NCBI RefSeq assembly: GCF_026210795.1
Contig: NC_089432.1
Location: 3,658,001-3,722,000 of the forward strand
Length of the DNA: 64,000 nt
Reading direction: 5' to 3'
Origin: Rhizophagus irregularis
Lineage: Eukaryota; Glomeromycota; Glomeromycetes; Glomerales; Glomeraceae
The position numbers were made by a program, and so were the translations under genes. A model generated the notes under the pieces. That model was not told the DNA's origin. It worked only from the letters and a program-made list of their open reading frames with translations, and made no database searches. Of the stretch, positions 1 through 10,488 are shown piece after piece; within the stretch, counting starts at the first letter, position 1; every line of letters begins with the position of its first letter.

Positions 1-288
1 CCTGGACTGGCATATATATTCATATATTATTTCCGGGCTGGGCCAGGTTTTAAAATATGGGCAAATGCCAACCTCTAGAACATGATGCTTATTATGTATT
101 GAATACGGCATTTAAATTTAATAGAATCAGATAAAGCTAAAGCATGTTTTACTTATGTGAGTTATGCATAATTTATTATTTGACTCCTTAATGTATCTGA
201 CAAACTATCAAAATGGACAAAAAATAAGCAAATTGTTTATTATATTAATATATATTTCAAAATGTTTCAAATAAACTACAGTAAAAGA
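1..288. other. AT-rich intergenic stretch
   Basis: No coding frame, RNA gene or clear repeat is visible here. The stretch is AT-rich sequence just beyond the 3' end of the SAM-like pseudogene that follows on the minus strand. Confidence 0.5.
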
Positions 289-720
289 TCAATTTGGAAT
301 TTTAATTCCTAATTCTACTAAAATTTTAATACGATGTCCAGCTAAGTCAACTCCAATATTTTTTAATTGACCCAACAAATCAACAGTATATCCATTATCA
401 ATAAAATTAGTTTCATATTTTAGAAAAGAATCACCAAATTTCATAAGAAAATCTCCTTTCTTTATATTTAGATTGTAATGGTGTTTCGTTGAATAATAAC
501 CATGTTGATAAGAATTGTACATTGGTGGCATTGGTGGTGACATTTGATAAATGATCATAGGTTGTGATCTAAGATTATTTCCAGTTGTTTTTGGTAAAGC
601 ATTAGTTTTTTGCTTTTTTGATTGGATTGCTGGTGGTAAAAATGATGTTTAAGAAGGTGATTTTGACAAAGATGTTCTTTTGTTTTCTGGTATATTTCTT
701 TCTGGTTTAGAATCATCAAC
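289..720 (-). pseudogene. decayed SAM-domain-like protein, C-terminal part
   Basis: Read on the minus strand, the last ~50 residues (GDSFLKYETNFIDNG, then LGQLKNIGVDLAGHRIKI) look like the C-terminal half of a SAM-type helical domain, where an IGV-x-x-x-GHR-x-KI ending is typical. The longest open part starts at 558. The same frame continues upstream to about 720 through a Ser/Pro/Lys-rich linker but is closed by a TAA at about 646-648, which suggests a nonsense mutation. Upstream minus-strand snatches at about 920-975 and 1030-1160 are Lys/Glu-rich and could be earlier exons; this is inference. SAM domains mediate protein-protein contacts, and the partner here is unknown. A short real gene starting at 558 is the alternative. 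Confidence 0.5.
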
Positions 721-1440
721 TTATAAGTATATTTAATTTATTAATTAATTCAATTAATTCAAGTAAATAAGAAGCAAACATGATGTTTACTAATCATTTA
801 ACACCAATCAATTTTCAACAATAAATCAATGGAAAATAATACATACTTAAACAGTATTTATTTTAGTGAAATTAACAAAATGATGGTTCTGAACAATACA
901 TTGCGCAAATGATTTAATATCTCAGACCTTTTTTTTTATCATCAAGAATTTCACTTATCTGCTCTACTTTCTTTAATTGCTGTAAGATAAAATATAATAG
1001 TATAATTGTATCATTTATTTGAATAAATTGCAGTTAAGAATTAAGAAATGTTAATAGATGCTTTTTCTTTAGTTCCTTTAATTGTAATTTTTTCTTTCAG
1101 ATTTTGTGTATCTTGTGTTAAAGGTCTTTTTAACGTATTTGTTTTAGGTTCTATATAATAAAAAGAGAAATTGTTAATCTGCCTAACAATTTAAATATCT
1201 TAATTATTTAAATAATCACCTAATTCAGGAATACGCCTCAATCTGCAAGTATTTGTATAATTTTTGCTCGCTTTTCCATTTTTTCTAGATCTTATATTGT
1301 GATCTTGTTGCTATCAATCCATAATTTTTTAATTATCTAATGGGCTATTCTGAAAAACAAACAGTGCATTAGATCTATGACAAGGTACCTTATCAGATTA
1401 AAATATGACAATCGAAGCAATTTGGACCATCTAACATGGG

Positions 1441-2472
1441 TCGAACTCACATGACATTTTCTTTCCTCCTCAGATTTACATAGTCTCCAAAGCTCAGCAT
1501 TCCATGATGTTCATCCATATCTCTTTCTACAAACCAGTCAACCATATCATCAAAGCCGCCAAAATTTGATTTATTTTCATTTCCATATGAATTTGCTGTT
1601 TTATAACACCTATGGCAGCTCACTGATGCTGATGTGTGACTGCAGAGCTTTCTCGCCACAGAAATATCATTTGAACAGCATATTAATGCAAATCAGATAT
1701 TTTTTTCAGCGGCGGGAATCTTAATCCCATCCCAGAACTCTAATAACTCATCAATAATCAGAGCGAGATAATGATTAATTTTGTGTAACTTAACCTTGCT
1801 TGGTCCTGGTAGTAGACCAAGCATCAACATATTTTCTTTTTTAAATCTAATTTCACATGGTATGACTCAAAAGGCTGAAACCAATCAAGATTAATTATAT
1901 TTTCTAAGTGAGAATCTGCAGTCTCCGGTATAAAAATGGGACATCTGAAGTGTCTAAAAAAGTTTTCCAGATTTTACCATCATAAATATCTGCTAACATA
2001 CCATAATTTACATCCCGATTGGTCCATTTTGTAGTTATTGCTTGAATTCTGGTCTCTGGTACAAACTGTTTATTTGTATTTTCAAATTCTACAATGGAAA
2101 TAACAATTTGGAGCATCTTTTATTTTCATTACCATGCGGTACTTGCACATTTAATTCCATTCTGCAAGATTTTTCATTCTATATGTATACATTTAAATCC
2201 TTCATTTAGCTATATTATATAATGTATTACAGCTTGGATATACTGCATAAGTCATAGATTGGTTGTCAATTCATAATAACTTGAATTTCGTCTGATTAGC
2301 ATCCATTAATATTTGATAAAAAAGCTTTATCAAAGAATCTAGTGCAACATCCGGCAAGAAAAATCTTGCTTGATATTTGAATATCCATGTTAATATCCAA
2401 GAATCTGCAATATTAACATTTGTGTTAAGATATGTGAATTCTAAATCAACAGGATCGTCATTCAAATCCATA
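1441..2472 (-). pseudogene. tnp2-type (CACTA-like) transposase, broken, part 1
   Basis: Minus-strand fragments in successive frames give, in order: a segment with SWILTWIFKYQARFFLPD (about 2471-2271); DIYDGKIWKTFLDTSDVPF (about 2116-1904); a WFQPFESYH block (about 1890); LMLGLLPGPSKVKLHKINHY (about 1820-1770); and a Cys/His block SVSCHRCYKTANSYG followed by NFGGFDDMVDWF (1659-1447). I recognise this as the tnp2-family transposase type that is abundant in Rhizophagus. The family cuts and pastes CACTA-like elements. At least two frameshifts and a TGA (about 1700) break the reading frame, so it cannot be active. The 5' part lies at 4450-4620, beyond an inserted retroelement. Confidence 0.65.
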
Positions 2473-2489
2473 TTGTCTTCTGGAGAAAT
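2473..2489. repeat. target-site duplication of ORF1 element copy A (left)
   Basis: The 17 bases ttgtcttctggagaaat occur here and again at 4433-4449, directly abutting both ends of the inserted element. Removing the element and one copy rejoins an uninterrupted transposase reading frame, which proves the duplication arose by insertion. Confidence 0.9.
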
Positions 2490-4432
2490 TTATTTATTTA
2501 TTTATTTATTTTATGCGAAGCAGGCAGGGGATATAACAAAGGGTATGATTCCGAAGTAATACAACCCAAATAGATCCTACCATCGATTTCCAGAAGAGCC
2601 AGAAGCCAACCCTAACTACTTGAAAATAAAAGACCTGTACCACTACCACGTCCGATAAAGGTCCAGGCAAACACACTGGGTAAAAAAAAGGAGGGGGAAA
2701 GAAAGTGGAGAGGACAAGTCCTCTTTTCAAGAAATTCAGTACAAACGCATAAATCTATTCTATCCTAAAAAATAATACAATTCTGAAAGTTGTAAAACCG
2801 CTAATAAAAGCATAGGCTAAACTAGTTTCTGTAATAAAGTTAAAATCTCTGCTAAAACCACCGTGTTATCTTTATTACCACCCTTTTTCTTCGAGGAATT
2901 CTTTGCCTTCTTCTAAGTTTTCGGGTGTTTCTCCTCCTGGTTATTATTTTTTGGGACTTTCTTCGAGGATGTAGGTTTATCCTTCTTCTTAGGCTGATTA
3001 CTTTCCAAATTCTTATCAGACTTACCGTATTTTTTCGGATTCAGTGTATTTTTAGCCTTCGGTTTATTTTGTGCTTTCTTCAAGGTAGGAATGGAGTGTC
3101 GACACCATTTCAACTCCTTACCATCAGGTACGAAAAACTGTGGCGTATCTAAGGCCCTTAGTGTGGTCTCCCAATTCTCGAAATAGACCACAAGTTTCCT
3201 CCTTCCTTTACTTGTTTGAATTACTTTAAATGAGCTAGCACCGCACTTCATTAAAAATTCACATGGTTTACAGTCCATCCACAAGGTAGCCATCATCATA
3301 TCCTCTGGAATGTCATGAATAACGGCTTGGAACTTTTCACGTTGTTTTCTTTCTCGTAAAGTCCAACTTGCAGAGAATCATCTAACGGGTATACCTCCCA
3401 GGTCTGTCGTCCAATATTTATTAAACTGGGGAAGGGCAAATGAGGATAGTGCTATCTTGACTCGAAGAGTCTGATACTTGTGTTGACGTTTAACAAAACA
3501 CTTGATAGTATTACCCCAAAATTTTAACTCTGCTATTATTTTCTGCAGGTTCCAGGTATACGGGATATCGTAAACTATAATGTCTCAGATTCGCTCTTGC
3601 TCCTCTCCGACAGCTTTGTATCCTGTCAGTATCTGTGTAGCCTCTGGTTCGGATGATTTCTTTCCCTTATGGGAATTTTTGGCTGATGTTATCACATCAG
3701 GTTTTGCCTTTGTTGATTGGTTCGCGACTTGTTTATCATCTGTAACACGCGCCTTTTGTTTATCTTTCTTCCGGGAGTTTTCGGGTATTACAGTTTGATC
3801 AACATGGGGCATTACTATATCAGGCATTGATGGAAGCTTGATAGGTACTGGATTTGGTGGCATTTGAAATCCTTGGCGTAAAAGTTCATCTACATCAGGC
3901 TCAAGCGGATATGACTCATCCATCAGATAATCATCAGTATTCTGAGATCCATCGTCATCATCGTCATCATCATCACCTGTATCGCCAAAATTGAGATAGA
4001 ATTGGGTAGAAAAATTATCCCAAGACTTGGACGCAGCATATAGCACTATAGAAAATATTAGCGAAAGGGTGGTGGGTTGTATATTCGTAGCTTGAGCTTG
4101 TGAAGTGAAGTTCGCAGGGTTGGCTGTCTCGCCAAACCTCTGTATCAGTAACTGGGCTTTATCCTTAGGTACTGAGGGGTTTTTTTCAAATAAGTCCTTG
4201 AGGAAACCGTCCTGTACAAAAGAACTTAAGTTGTGCGTAAAAGTTTGAAAATAAATTTCGTTAAACTTAGAAACGAAGTCTAAAGCTTCTTCGTTTGGTG
4301 TTCGGCTCTTATCCATAGACATTTTTATATTTTATGTAATAAAAATTTAATAAAGGGGATTATTTTTTAAAAAAAATTATTATGCAGAAATTTTCGTAAA
4401 AAATGTATTCGGGAAAGAGTTTTGTCAAAATC
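2490..4432 (-). mobile_element. ORF1-only LINE-like retroelement, copy A (full length)
   Basis: A 1943-bp element in minus orientation: the 5' end is near 4432 and the 3' end is an (AAATA)n-type tail at 2490-2512. It is flanked by a 17-bp target duplication. It contains a short AT-rich leader, one ORF1-like gene, a 3' UTR of ~370 bp and the tail. No reverse transcriptase or endonuclease frame is present. Two other copies of nearly the same length (1934 and 1943 bp) lie at 8434-10367 and 10489-12431, so 1.94 kb is the complete unit and not a truncated LINE. Target duplication length and the tail indicate target-primed reverse transcription, probably by enzymes supplied by another LINE. Confidence 0.8.
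2885..4322 (-). pseudogene. ORF1 protein of copy A, with nonsense mutations
   Basis: This is the same protein as the intact 501-residue frame of copy C. The first ~245 residues are open (4322-3585). The frame is then closed by a TGA at 3585-3587, where copies B and C both have CGA (Arg). A second TGA replaces Trp (about 3380), and a frameshift near the C-terminus ends the frame at 2913 in place of the full Lys-rich tail. Codon-for-codon similarity to copies B and C remains high, so inactivation is recent. It keeps the acidic Asp run near residues 114-125 and the two RRM-like segments. Confidence 0.8.
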
Positions 4433-4449
4433 TTGTCTTCTGGAGAAAT
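4433..4449. repeat. target-site duplication of ORF1 element copy A (right)
   Basis: This is the partner of the 17-bp repeat at 2473-2489. It belongs to the interrupted tnp2-type transposase. Confidence 0.9.
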
Positions 4450-4620
4450 GTCACCTTCATTAATTGGTTCATTGCTTTTCTTATTGGCTTTTGGTTCCTG
4501 AAACTGGTTTTGTCTACGTCTTTTTTGAGGGACGATGCTATCAAAGAGGGAGGATCCTAGACCATTTAATGCAAGTCCTAGTATTAAGTTATTTCTATCG
4601 CTGATATGACATTGCGCAAA
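4450..4620 (-). pseudogene. tnp2-type transposase, part 2 (5' side of the insertion)
   Basis: The minus strand reads ILGLALNGLGSSLFDSIV, then a basic stretch and an acidic stretch, and runs in frame through the target duplication into the segment at 2471 (EDN-MDLNDDPVDLEF). It therefore belongs to the same transposase as 1441-2472 and was separated from it by the retroelement. A related snatch occurs on the plus strand at about 6305-6395. No start codon or N-terminal zinc finger could be found further upstream. Confidence 0.6.
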
Positions 4621-5137
4621 GTTTTAAGAATTCAGCACATGTGTCGAGGAATTTCACACGTATGATAGTCAGTAATGATCAAAATACTGATATATAACAA
4701 AAGATCTTCTGCAAATCAACAGATCAAAAGAATATTAGAATTATTTTGAAAAATGGCATATATTTAGGGAATGGAAGCAGGTTTGTGAGGAATGTGATCA
4801 TCACTTAGAAAGAATATGTAAGTGATATGAATGTCCTTGGATAATTTGATCAATAAAGCAATAGTGCAAATTCACTATAATTTTTTTTTTGCATGGAGTG
4901 GGATGTGGAATTATGTAAAATAATATATACTATTTTTCGATTAAGTTTTATTGTAGCTTGATAAATAAATGCACAGTAATATTATAGTAATCATTACATG
5001 TATTATGGTAATAAGTAGTTGTGCAAAATAATAGAGTTCCAATCTGTTATCTGACAGATAATCACATTTTGACAGTTGTATGCTTATTTAATTAATATAA
5101 AAAAGCATTTTTTTTAAGGATATCCTAAGAGTATAAT
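4621..5137. other. AT-rich stretch without recognisable genes
   Basis: I see no long frame or repeat with defined ends. It is probably the eroded 5' region of the tnp2-type element. Confidence 0.4.
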
Positions 5138-5419
5138 AGGGCTCCAGACATCTCTTATAGAACTCACAACTGACTTTTTACCAAAAAAAGACCCAATTTG
5201 CTTTTTTTTTATTTTCCATTTTTTGCTATCCAGTGATCCATTTTATGCGGATATTTTTTATTTTGTAGAGCTCGATGTAAGCTACAAAACAAAAAAAGTT
5301 CATACAAATTGGACCACTGGATGCCAAGATAATCGCAAAAAACTGATTTTTTTTTGTGAAATTTAGGTCAATCTGCGAAAAAGTTGCCACTAAGTTGTAT
5401 ATGTAATGTCCAGGGTCCT
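5138..5419. mobile_element. hAT-like foldback MITE, 282 bp
   Basis: The ends AGGGCTCCAGACAT and ATGTCCAGGGTCCT form an imperfect terminal inverted repeat. The 8-bp direct repeat agtataat abuts both ends (5130-5137 and 5420-5427). The interior is an imperfect palindrome built around a 'ctatccagtgatcca ... tggaccactggatg' pair. Termini and interior resemble the larger element at 7123-8146, so the two form one family. The 8-bp target duplication points to the hAT superfamily. It has no coding capacity. Confidence 0.75.
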
Positions 5420-5831
5420 AGTATAATACAGTATATAATTTAATAAATAAACTTTCTTTTCAAAAATGAAAGTGAGGAGAAATTAGGAATGAATTAAAAT
5501 ATCATCTGATAAATGAAAATTTCAATCTGCCCATTTATTTTATGTTCAATTAATTAAATAATGCATAGTCTGATCATCTTACATCGAATGCAGTTCCTAA
5601 ATTATAAATTATGAAACATAAATGTCACTTTCCAAAAATAAATGAAAAGAAATTGAAATAATTTATTCTCAAATTTTCTCGTATATTCTCAAATTATATA
5701 TAGCCCCTTGATGATCTTTATATATAGATAGCGTTAAATTCTTTATTGTTAAATTAAGAAAATGCTGTTGATCAGATTTTTGTGATACGTAATTTTTCCT
5801 TAAGTGTGTTTTAATATTGATCCTGCAAATT

Positions 5832-5839
5832 GTATAAAA
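5832..5839 (+). promoter_or_regulatory. TATA box upstream of the candidate secreted-protein gene
   Basis: The sequence tataaaaa lies about 75 bases before the ATG at 5912, a spacing that would give a short A-rich 5' leader. Confidence 0.4.
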
Positions 5840-5911
5840 AGGTGATGTTCTAGTTAGTAAATCTTTTTATCTGCCTTGTGTGAATATAAGCAAGAATTAA
5901 GAAAAAATCAA

Positions 5912-6265
5912 ATGAAAATTCTAATAAAATTATTACTGCCATTATTTGCATTATCAATATTTACAATCAAATGTTCTGCAAAGTAAATAATTAGTTTATT
6001 GCTTGGTTAGCTTCTTAACACGATCTTAATCTTCTTGTTATATATTGGCATTTTAATCATTGCCAAGAAAATCTTTGACTATTATCATGCATCTAATAGG
6101 CGCAGTGAAATAACTAGCAGTATTACGAGAATATTATCTAATCTAATCGAATCCACGTATCTCATCAGCACAGTAAAAATTGCTGTAGCTTTCCTATTAT
6201 CCCATCAACAAAATTTGGCACAGCATTGTGCTAGCAATAAAAAAATTGATATAACGCTTAGTTAG
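5912..6265 (+). CDS. candidate small secreted protein (78 aa, two exons)
   Basis: Predicted join: 5912-5982 and 6100-6265. Exon 1 encodes a classic signal peptide: M-K-I-L-I-K followed by a Leu/Phe/Ala-rich core and a C-S-A cleavage-like end (residues 1-23). A GTAAAT donor follows at 5983. The TCTAATAG acceptor at 6092-6099 joins in phase to the open frame ending at 6265. The junction creates K-R right after the signal peptide, resembling a Kex2 site. The mature part is ~55 residues with one Cys and no known domain. A TATA box and an A-rich leader precede it. I infer a small secreted protein, possibly an effector. The intron is a prediction; another acceptor 15 bases downstream (CTAG) is also in phase. 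It sits between two transposons. Confidence 0.45.
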
Positions 6266-6299
6266 CAATAGTGATAGAATAAATTAGGTGTAGAAGTTT

Positions 6300-6400
6300 A
6301 TAAAAAGTCAGAGAGAGCAAAGGAATAACTTGATGCTGGGACTCACATTAAATGGCCTAGGATCTGTGTGCTCCCTACCTCTTTAATAGTATCATATATT
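6300..6400 (+). pseudogene. tnp2-type transposase remnant
   Basis: The plus strand reads RNNLMLGLTLNGLGS, close to RNNLILGLALNGLGSS of the transposase fragment at 4450-4620. The remnant is short and out of context. The pogo-like element inserted ~75 bases further on. Confidence 0.5.
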
Positions 6401-7122
6401 TCATTCGCTTCTCTATCATTTTCTAATTCATGTGTAGATTTTTCCCATTTCATAAAAATCTATTCGTCATAGTACAGTCAACTCTCTTTATAGTCACACA
6501 TTTGGGACAACCCATTTTCCGTGATTATAAAGAGATGTGACTATAAACAAAAAAAATTTTTTTTTTTTGCATATTTCAATAATAAACATATTATAAAAAC
6601 GTAGGAAATAATTTATTTTAATATATTTATTGTAATTTATTATAAAATTAAAATTTAAAACCTAATTATACTAATTATATTATTGTTAGTTATTAAAATC
6701 AATTTATACAATATTAATAGTATTTAACTATAAGAAAAATAATTGTCAATTGACTTCTGTTGTAAAGAATTAATATAATGAAATTTTAAATCAGAAGCAT
6801 AATATCTAAAACGTTTAAGATCTTCCATTTTACAACTATTATCAATAGGTTGTTGTTCATAAAAAAGAATTACCTTTTTAATTGCATCAAAAGCTTCTTT
6901 TGGTAAAACTTATGGAGTTAATTCCTCTTCATTATCAATATTATCTTCTGTAGTAGGCACTTCTTCATTTTGCACAAGATTTATAATTTGTGTATCATTC
7001 AAGATTTCTTCGGTATGTGGAGAAATTTCATCATTAATATAATTCATTAAATCATATTGAACCTTATTATAATTATCAATAAAAATAATTGGAATGATAT
7101 TTGGAATTTCATTAACAAGTAC

Positions 7123-8146
7123 AGGACCCCGGTGTAACCCTAGATATCGAAATAATCACGTGAACAGAGGAATAATTATCCGAAGGCTGAATGAAATACC
7201 GAATGGAATATGGATAAACATTTAACCGACGAAAAAATATTTAACTGAAATAATTAGAAATACATTGTTATAGTTGTACAATAGTTAGTTATTTATAATA
7301 ATATTTATTTATAATTCAGTTATTTATAATTATTTATATTATTAGATTAGTTATTAGTAGTCTAGCATAAATAGATTATTATTTCGTTGGGAGGACTTTG
7401 ATAGTTTAATTGATGGAATGGGAAAATTATAAATGATAAATTAAAAGGGAATCAGACAAATCAATTGTTGGGGAAATAATTCATGGATACAGATTTATAA
7501 TGAAAATGTTAAGTTGGGGAATGTATAATGGAATAACAAGTAAATTGTTGGGGAATGTTAAGTTTTAGATAGATGATCAAGAGATAAGAAAAGATATTCA
7601 AGATAAGAAAAGTTATTTAAGATCGAGATTTTGGACTTAAGTGAAGAGAGGGAGTTTCGACTTGAAATTGAAAATAATATTGGGAACTTAGGAAAATATA
7701 ATGATAATTAATAATGTTATGATAACACTAAGGGAAATTATCGAAGTTTGAAATTTTGAATAAATTAAAATGATAAAATCTAAACCAAGCACGGATACAT
7801 ATATATTTATAAATGTTAAGATTTCGTCTATCGGTACGTGGCAGGTGCCGGTGACACCGGATATCTAATATAAAGGTCATAATGGACTTTTGGCCAAAAA
7901 CACCCCTTTTTGCTGAAACTCAAAAAATCGTTTTTTGTAAATATCTCAGCATCCAGTAATTCAATTTTAATGAACTTTTTTTATTTTGTAGCCCTCATTT
8001 AGCTCTACAATTTAAAAAAAAGTTCATCAAAATTGAACTACTGGATGCTGAGATATTTACAAAAAACGATTTTTTGAGCCCCTGAAAAATGGGCCAATCT
8101 GCCGAAAGTGTGACTTATGACCTGTTTTGGAGATATCCGGGGTCCT
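7123..8146. mobile_element. hAT-like non-autonomous element, 1024 bp
   Basis: The ends AGGACCCCGG and CCGGGGTCCT form the TIR. The 8-bp repeat acaagtac is duplicated at 7115-7122 and 8147-8154 and splits the pogo transposase frame after its V-L-V codons, which resume as V-N-E-I-P on the other side. The right third (about 7880-8120) is a near-perfect palindrome containing catccagtaattcaatttt and its inverse. No transposase frame is visible. It is a longer member of the family at 5138-5419. Confidence 0.75.
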
Positions 8147-8418
8147 ACAAGTACACCCAATCCTCGTACAGTACTATCTTGTGTTTCTTGAATTAATTCA
8201 GAATCAGAAATAGATACAATTCTGGTTTCATTCCAGCAATTGCATATAGTTTTCTGTTCTACACTTTCCCAGGCTTCAGCAACGAAGTCAATTGCTTGTT
8301 TAATGTTTAATTTGTTTCTATACTTAAAAAAATTATCAGTAAACATAAAAAAATATAAAATTATAAAAAAAAATAAATACTTGCCTATGTACATCAAAAC
8401 CTTGTTCAAATTGTTCAA

Positions 8419-8433
8419 TTAAATGTCGAACAT
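8419..8433. repeat. target-site duplication of ORF1 element copy B (left)
   Basis: The 15-bp repeat ttaaatgtcgaacat is found again at 10368-10382. It encodes VRHLI of the pogo transposase. Confidence 0.9.
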
Positions 8434-10367
8434 TTATTTATTTATTTATTTTATGTGAAGCCGGCAGTGGATACAAAACTGAGCGTGATTCCGAAGTAAT
8501 ACAACCCAACTAAATCCTACCATCGAATTCCAGAGGAGCTGGAGCCCAACCCAAACTTTTTGAAAATAAAAGACCTGCATTACTACCACTACCGATAATA
8601 ATCCAGGAGAACACACTGGGTAAAAATAGGGGGGGAAAAAAGTGGAGAGGACAAGTCCCCTTTCCAAGAAATTGTGGTGCAAACACATAAATCAATTCTA
8701 TCCTAAAAAATAATACAATTCTGAAATTTGTATGTAAAACCGCTAATTAAAGCGTAGGCTAAACTAGTTTCTGTAATAAAGTTAAAATCTCTGCTAAAAC
8801 CGCCTTGTTATCTTTATTACCACCCTTAGTCTTCGAGGTATTTCTTTGCCTTCTTCTGATTCTTTGGGTGTTTCTCCTCCTGGTTATTATTTTTCAGGAC
8901 TTTCTTCGAGGACGTGGGTTTATCCTTCTTCTTAGGCTGTTTACTTTCCAAATTTTTGTCAGACTTACCTGACTTTTTCGTATTCGGTGTATTTTTAGCC
9001 TTCGGTTTGCTTTGTGCTTTTTTCAAGGTAGGAATGGAGTGTCGACACCATTTCAACTCCCTACCATCAGGTACGAAAAACTGTGGCGTATCTAAGGCCC
9101 TTAGTGTGGTCTCCCAATTCTCGAAATAGGCCACAAGTTTCCTCCTTCCTTTACTTGTTTGTATGATTTTAAATGAGCTAGCACCGCACTTCATTAAAAA
9201 TTCACATGGTTTACAGTCCATCCACAAGGTAGCCATCGTCATATCCTCCGGAATGTCATGAATGACGGCTTGGAACTTTTCACGTTGTTTTCTTTCTCGT
9301 AAAGTCCAACTTGCAGAGAACCATCTAACAGGTATACCTCCCAGGTCTGTCGTCCAATATTTATTAAACTGGGGAAGGGAAAATGAGGAAAGAGCTATTT
9401 TGACTCGAAGAGTCTGATACTTATGTTGCCGTTTAACGGAACATTTAATAGCGTTCTCCCAAAATTTTAACTCTGCTATAATTTTCTGCAGGTTCCAGGT
9501 ATACGGGATATCGTAAACTATAATGTCTCGGATTCGCTCTTGCTCCTCTCCGACAGCTTCATATCCTGTCAGTATCTGTGTAGCCTTCAGTTCGGATGAT
9601 TTCTTTCTCTTATGGGAATTTTTGGCTGATGTTTTCACATCAGGTTTTGCCTTTAGTGATTGGTTCACGACTTGTTTATCATCTGTAACACGCGCCTTTT
9701 GTTTATCTTTCTTCCGGGAATTTTCGGGTATCACAGTTTGATCAACAGGGGTCATTACTATATCAGGCATTGATGGAAGCTTGATAGGTACTGGATTTGG
9801 TGGTGATTGGAATCCTTGGCGTATTAGATCATCTACATCTTGATCAAGAAATGGAGACGCATCCATTAGGTAATCATCAGTATCCTGAGATTCCCTATCT
9901 TCGTCATCATCATCATCACCAGTATCGCCAAATTTGCAATAGAATTGGGTAGAAAAATTATCCCAAGACTTGGATGCAGCATATAGCGCTATAGAAAATA
10001 TTAGCGAAGGGGTGGTGGGTTGTATATTCGTAGCTTGAGCTTGTGTAGTGAAGTTCGCAGGGTTGGCTGTTTCGCCAAACTTCTGTATCAGTAACTGAGC
10101 TTTATCCTTAGATACTGAGGGGTTTTTTTCAAATAAGTCCTTGAGGAAACCGTCCTGTACAAAAGAACTCAAGTGATATGTAACGGTGTGAAAATATTGG
10201 TCGTTAAACAAGGAAACGAAGTCTAAAGCTTCTTCGTTTGGTGTTCGGCTCTTATCCATAGACATTTTTATATTTATGTAATAAAATTTAATAAAGGGGA
10301 TTATTTTTTAAAAAAAATTATTACGCAGAAATTTTCGTAAAAAATGTATTCGGGAAAGAGTTTTTCT
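8434..10367 (-). mobile_element. ORF1-only LINE-like retroelement, copy B (full length)
   Basis: A 1934-bp minus-strand copy. Its 5' end lies next to 10368, its tail of TTTA repeats is at 8434-8452, and both ends abut the 15-bp target duplication. The organisation is the same as copies A and C: ~105-bp leader after the conserved ACTCTTTCCCGAATAC start, ORF1, a 3' UTR that includes a GGGGACTTGTCC motif and a TTTTACCCAG motif, and the tail. No RT gene. It is inserted in an exon of the pogo transposase. Confidence 0.8.
8826..10265 (-). CDS. ORF1-like RNA-binding protein of copy B (479 aa)
   Basis: Open from ATG at 10265. Residues 1-110 are a helical N-terminal region (NEEALDFVSLFNDQYF). An acidic Asp/Glu run (about 115-125) follows, then a basic linker, and then two segments resembling RRM folds: DIIVYDIPYTW with the following strands (about 245-300) and FQAVIHDIPEDM to about 385. 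The Lys/Pro/Asn-rich C-terminus resembles nucleic-acid-binding tails of LINE ORF1 proteins. Compared with copy C, one extra A near 8845 shifts the frame, replacing the final ~30 residues with K-Y-L-E-D. The likely role is binding its own transcript. Family assignment is from architecture only. Confidence 0.7.
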   Translation of the reverse strand: MSMDKSRTPNEEALDFVSLFNDQYFHTVTYHLSSFVQDGFLKDLFEKNPSVSKDKAQLLIQKFGETANPANFTTQAQATNIQPTTPSLIFSIALYAASKSWDNFSTQFYCKFGDTGDDDDDEDRESQDTDDYLMDASPFLDQDVDDLIRQGFQSPPNPVPIKLPSMPDIVMTPVDQTVIPENSRKKDKQKARVTDDKQVVNQSLKAKPDVKTSAKNSHKRKKSSELKATQILTGYEAVGEEQERIRDIIVYDIPYTWNLQKIIAELKFWENAIKCSVKRQHKYQTLRVKIALSSFSLPQFNKYWTTDLGGIPVRWFSASWTLRERKQREKFQAVIHDIPEDMTMATLWMDCKPCEFLMKCGASSFKIIQTSKGRRKLVAYFENWETTLRALDTPQFFVPDGRELKWCRHSIPTLKKAQSKPKAKNTPNTKKSGKSDKNLESKQPKKKDKPTSSKKVLKNNNQEEKHPKNQKKAKKYLED

Positions 10368-10382
10368 TTAAATGTCGAACAT
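10368..10382. repeat. target-site duplication of ORF1 element copy B (right)
   Basis: This is the partner of 8419-8433. Confidence 0.9.
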
Positions 10383-10474
10383 ATAACTGCTTGTATTTAA
10401 CCTATTTTATGCAATAATTTAAAATTGATCACATGATTACACATCACGTACAGTCAGCCCTTGATATAACGAAG

Positions 10475-10488
10475 TAGGCGTTCGGGCC
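10475..10488. repeat. target-site duplication of ORF1 element copy C (left)
   Basis: The 14-bp sequence taggcgttcgggcc is repeated at 12432-12445 at the other end of copy C. Confidence 0.9.

Noticed and set aside
2506-2730. Open frame in the 3' part of ORF1 element copy A, with a similar frame in copies B and C and the SINE
   Set aside because: It lies in the 3' UTR antisense-free region with different frame breaks in each copy; the shared motifs are conserved as nucleotides, which fits an RNA recognition module better than a protein.
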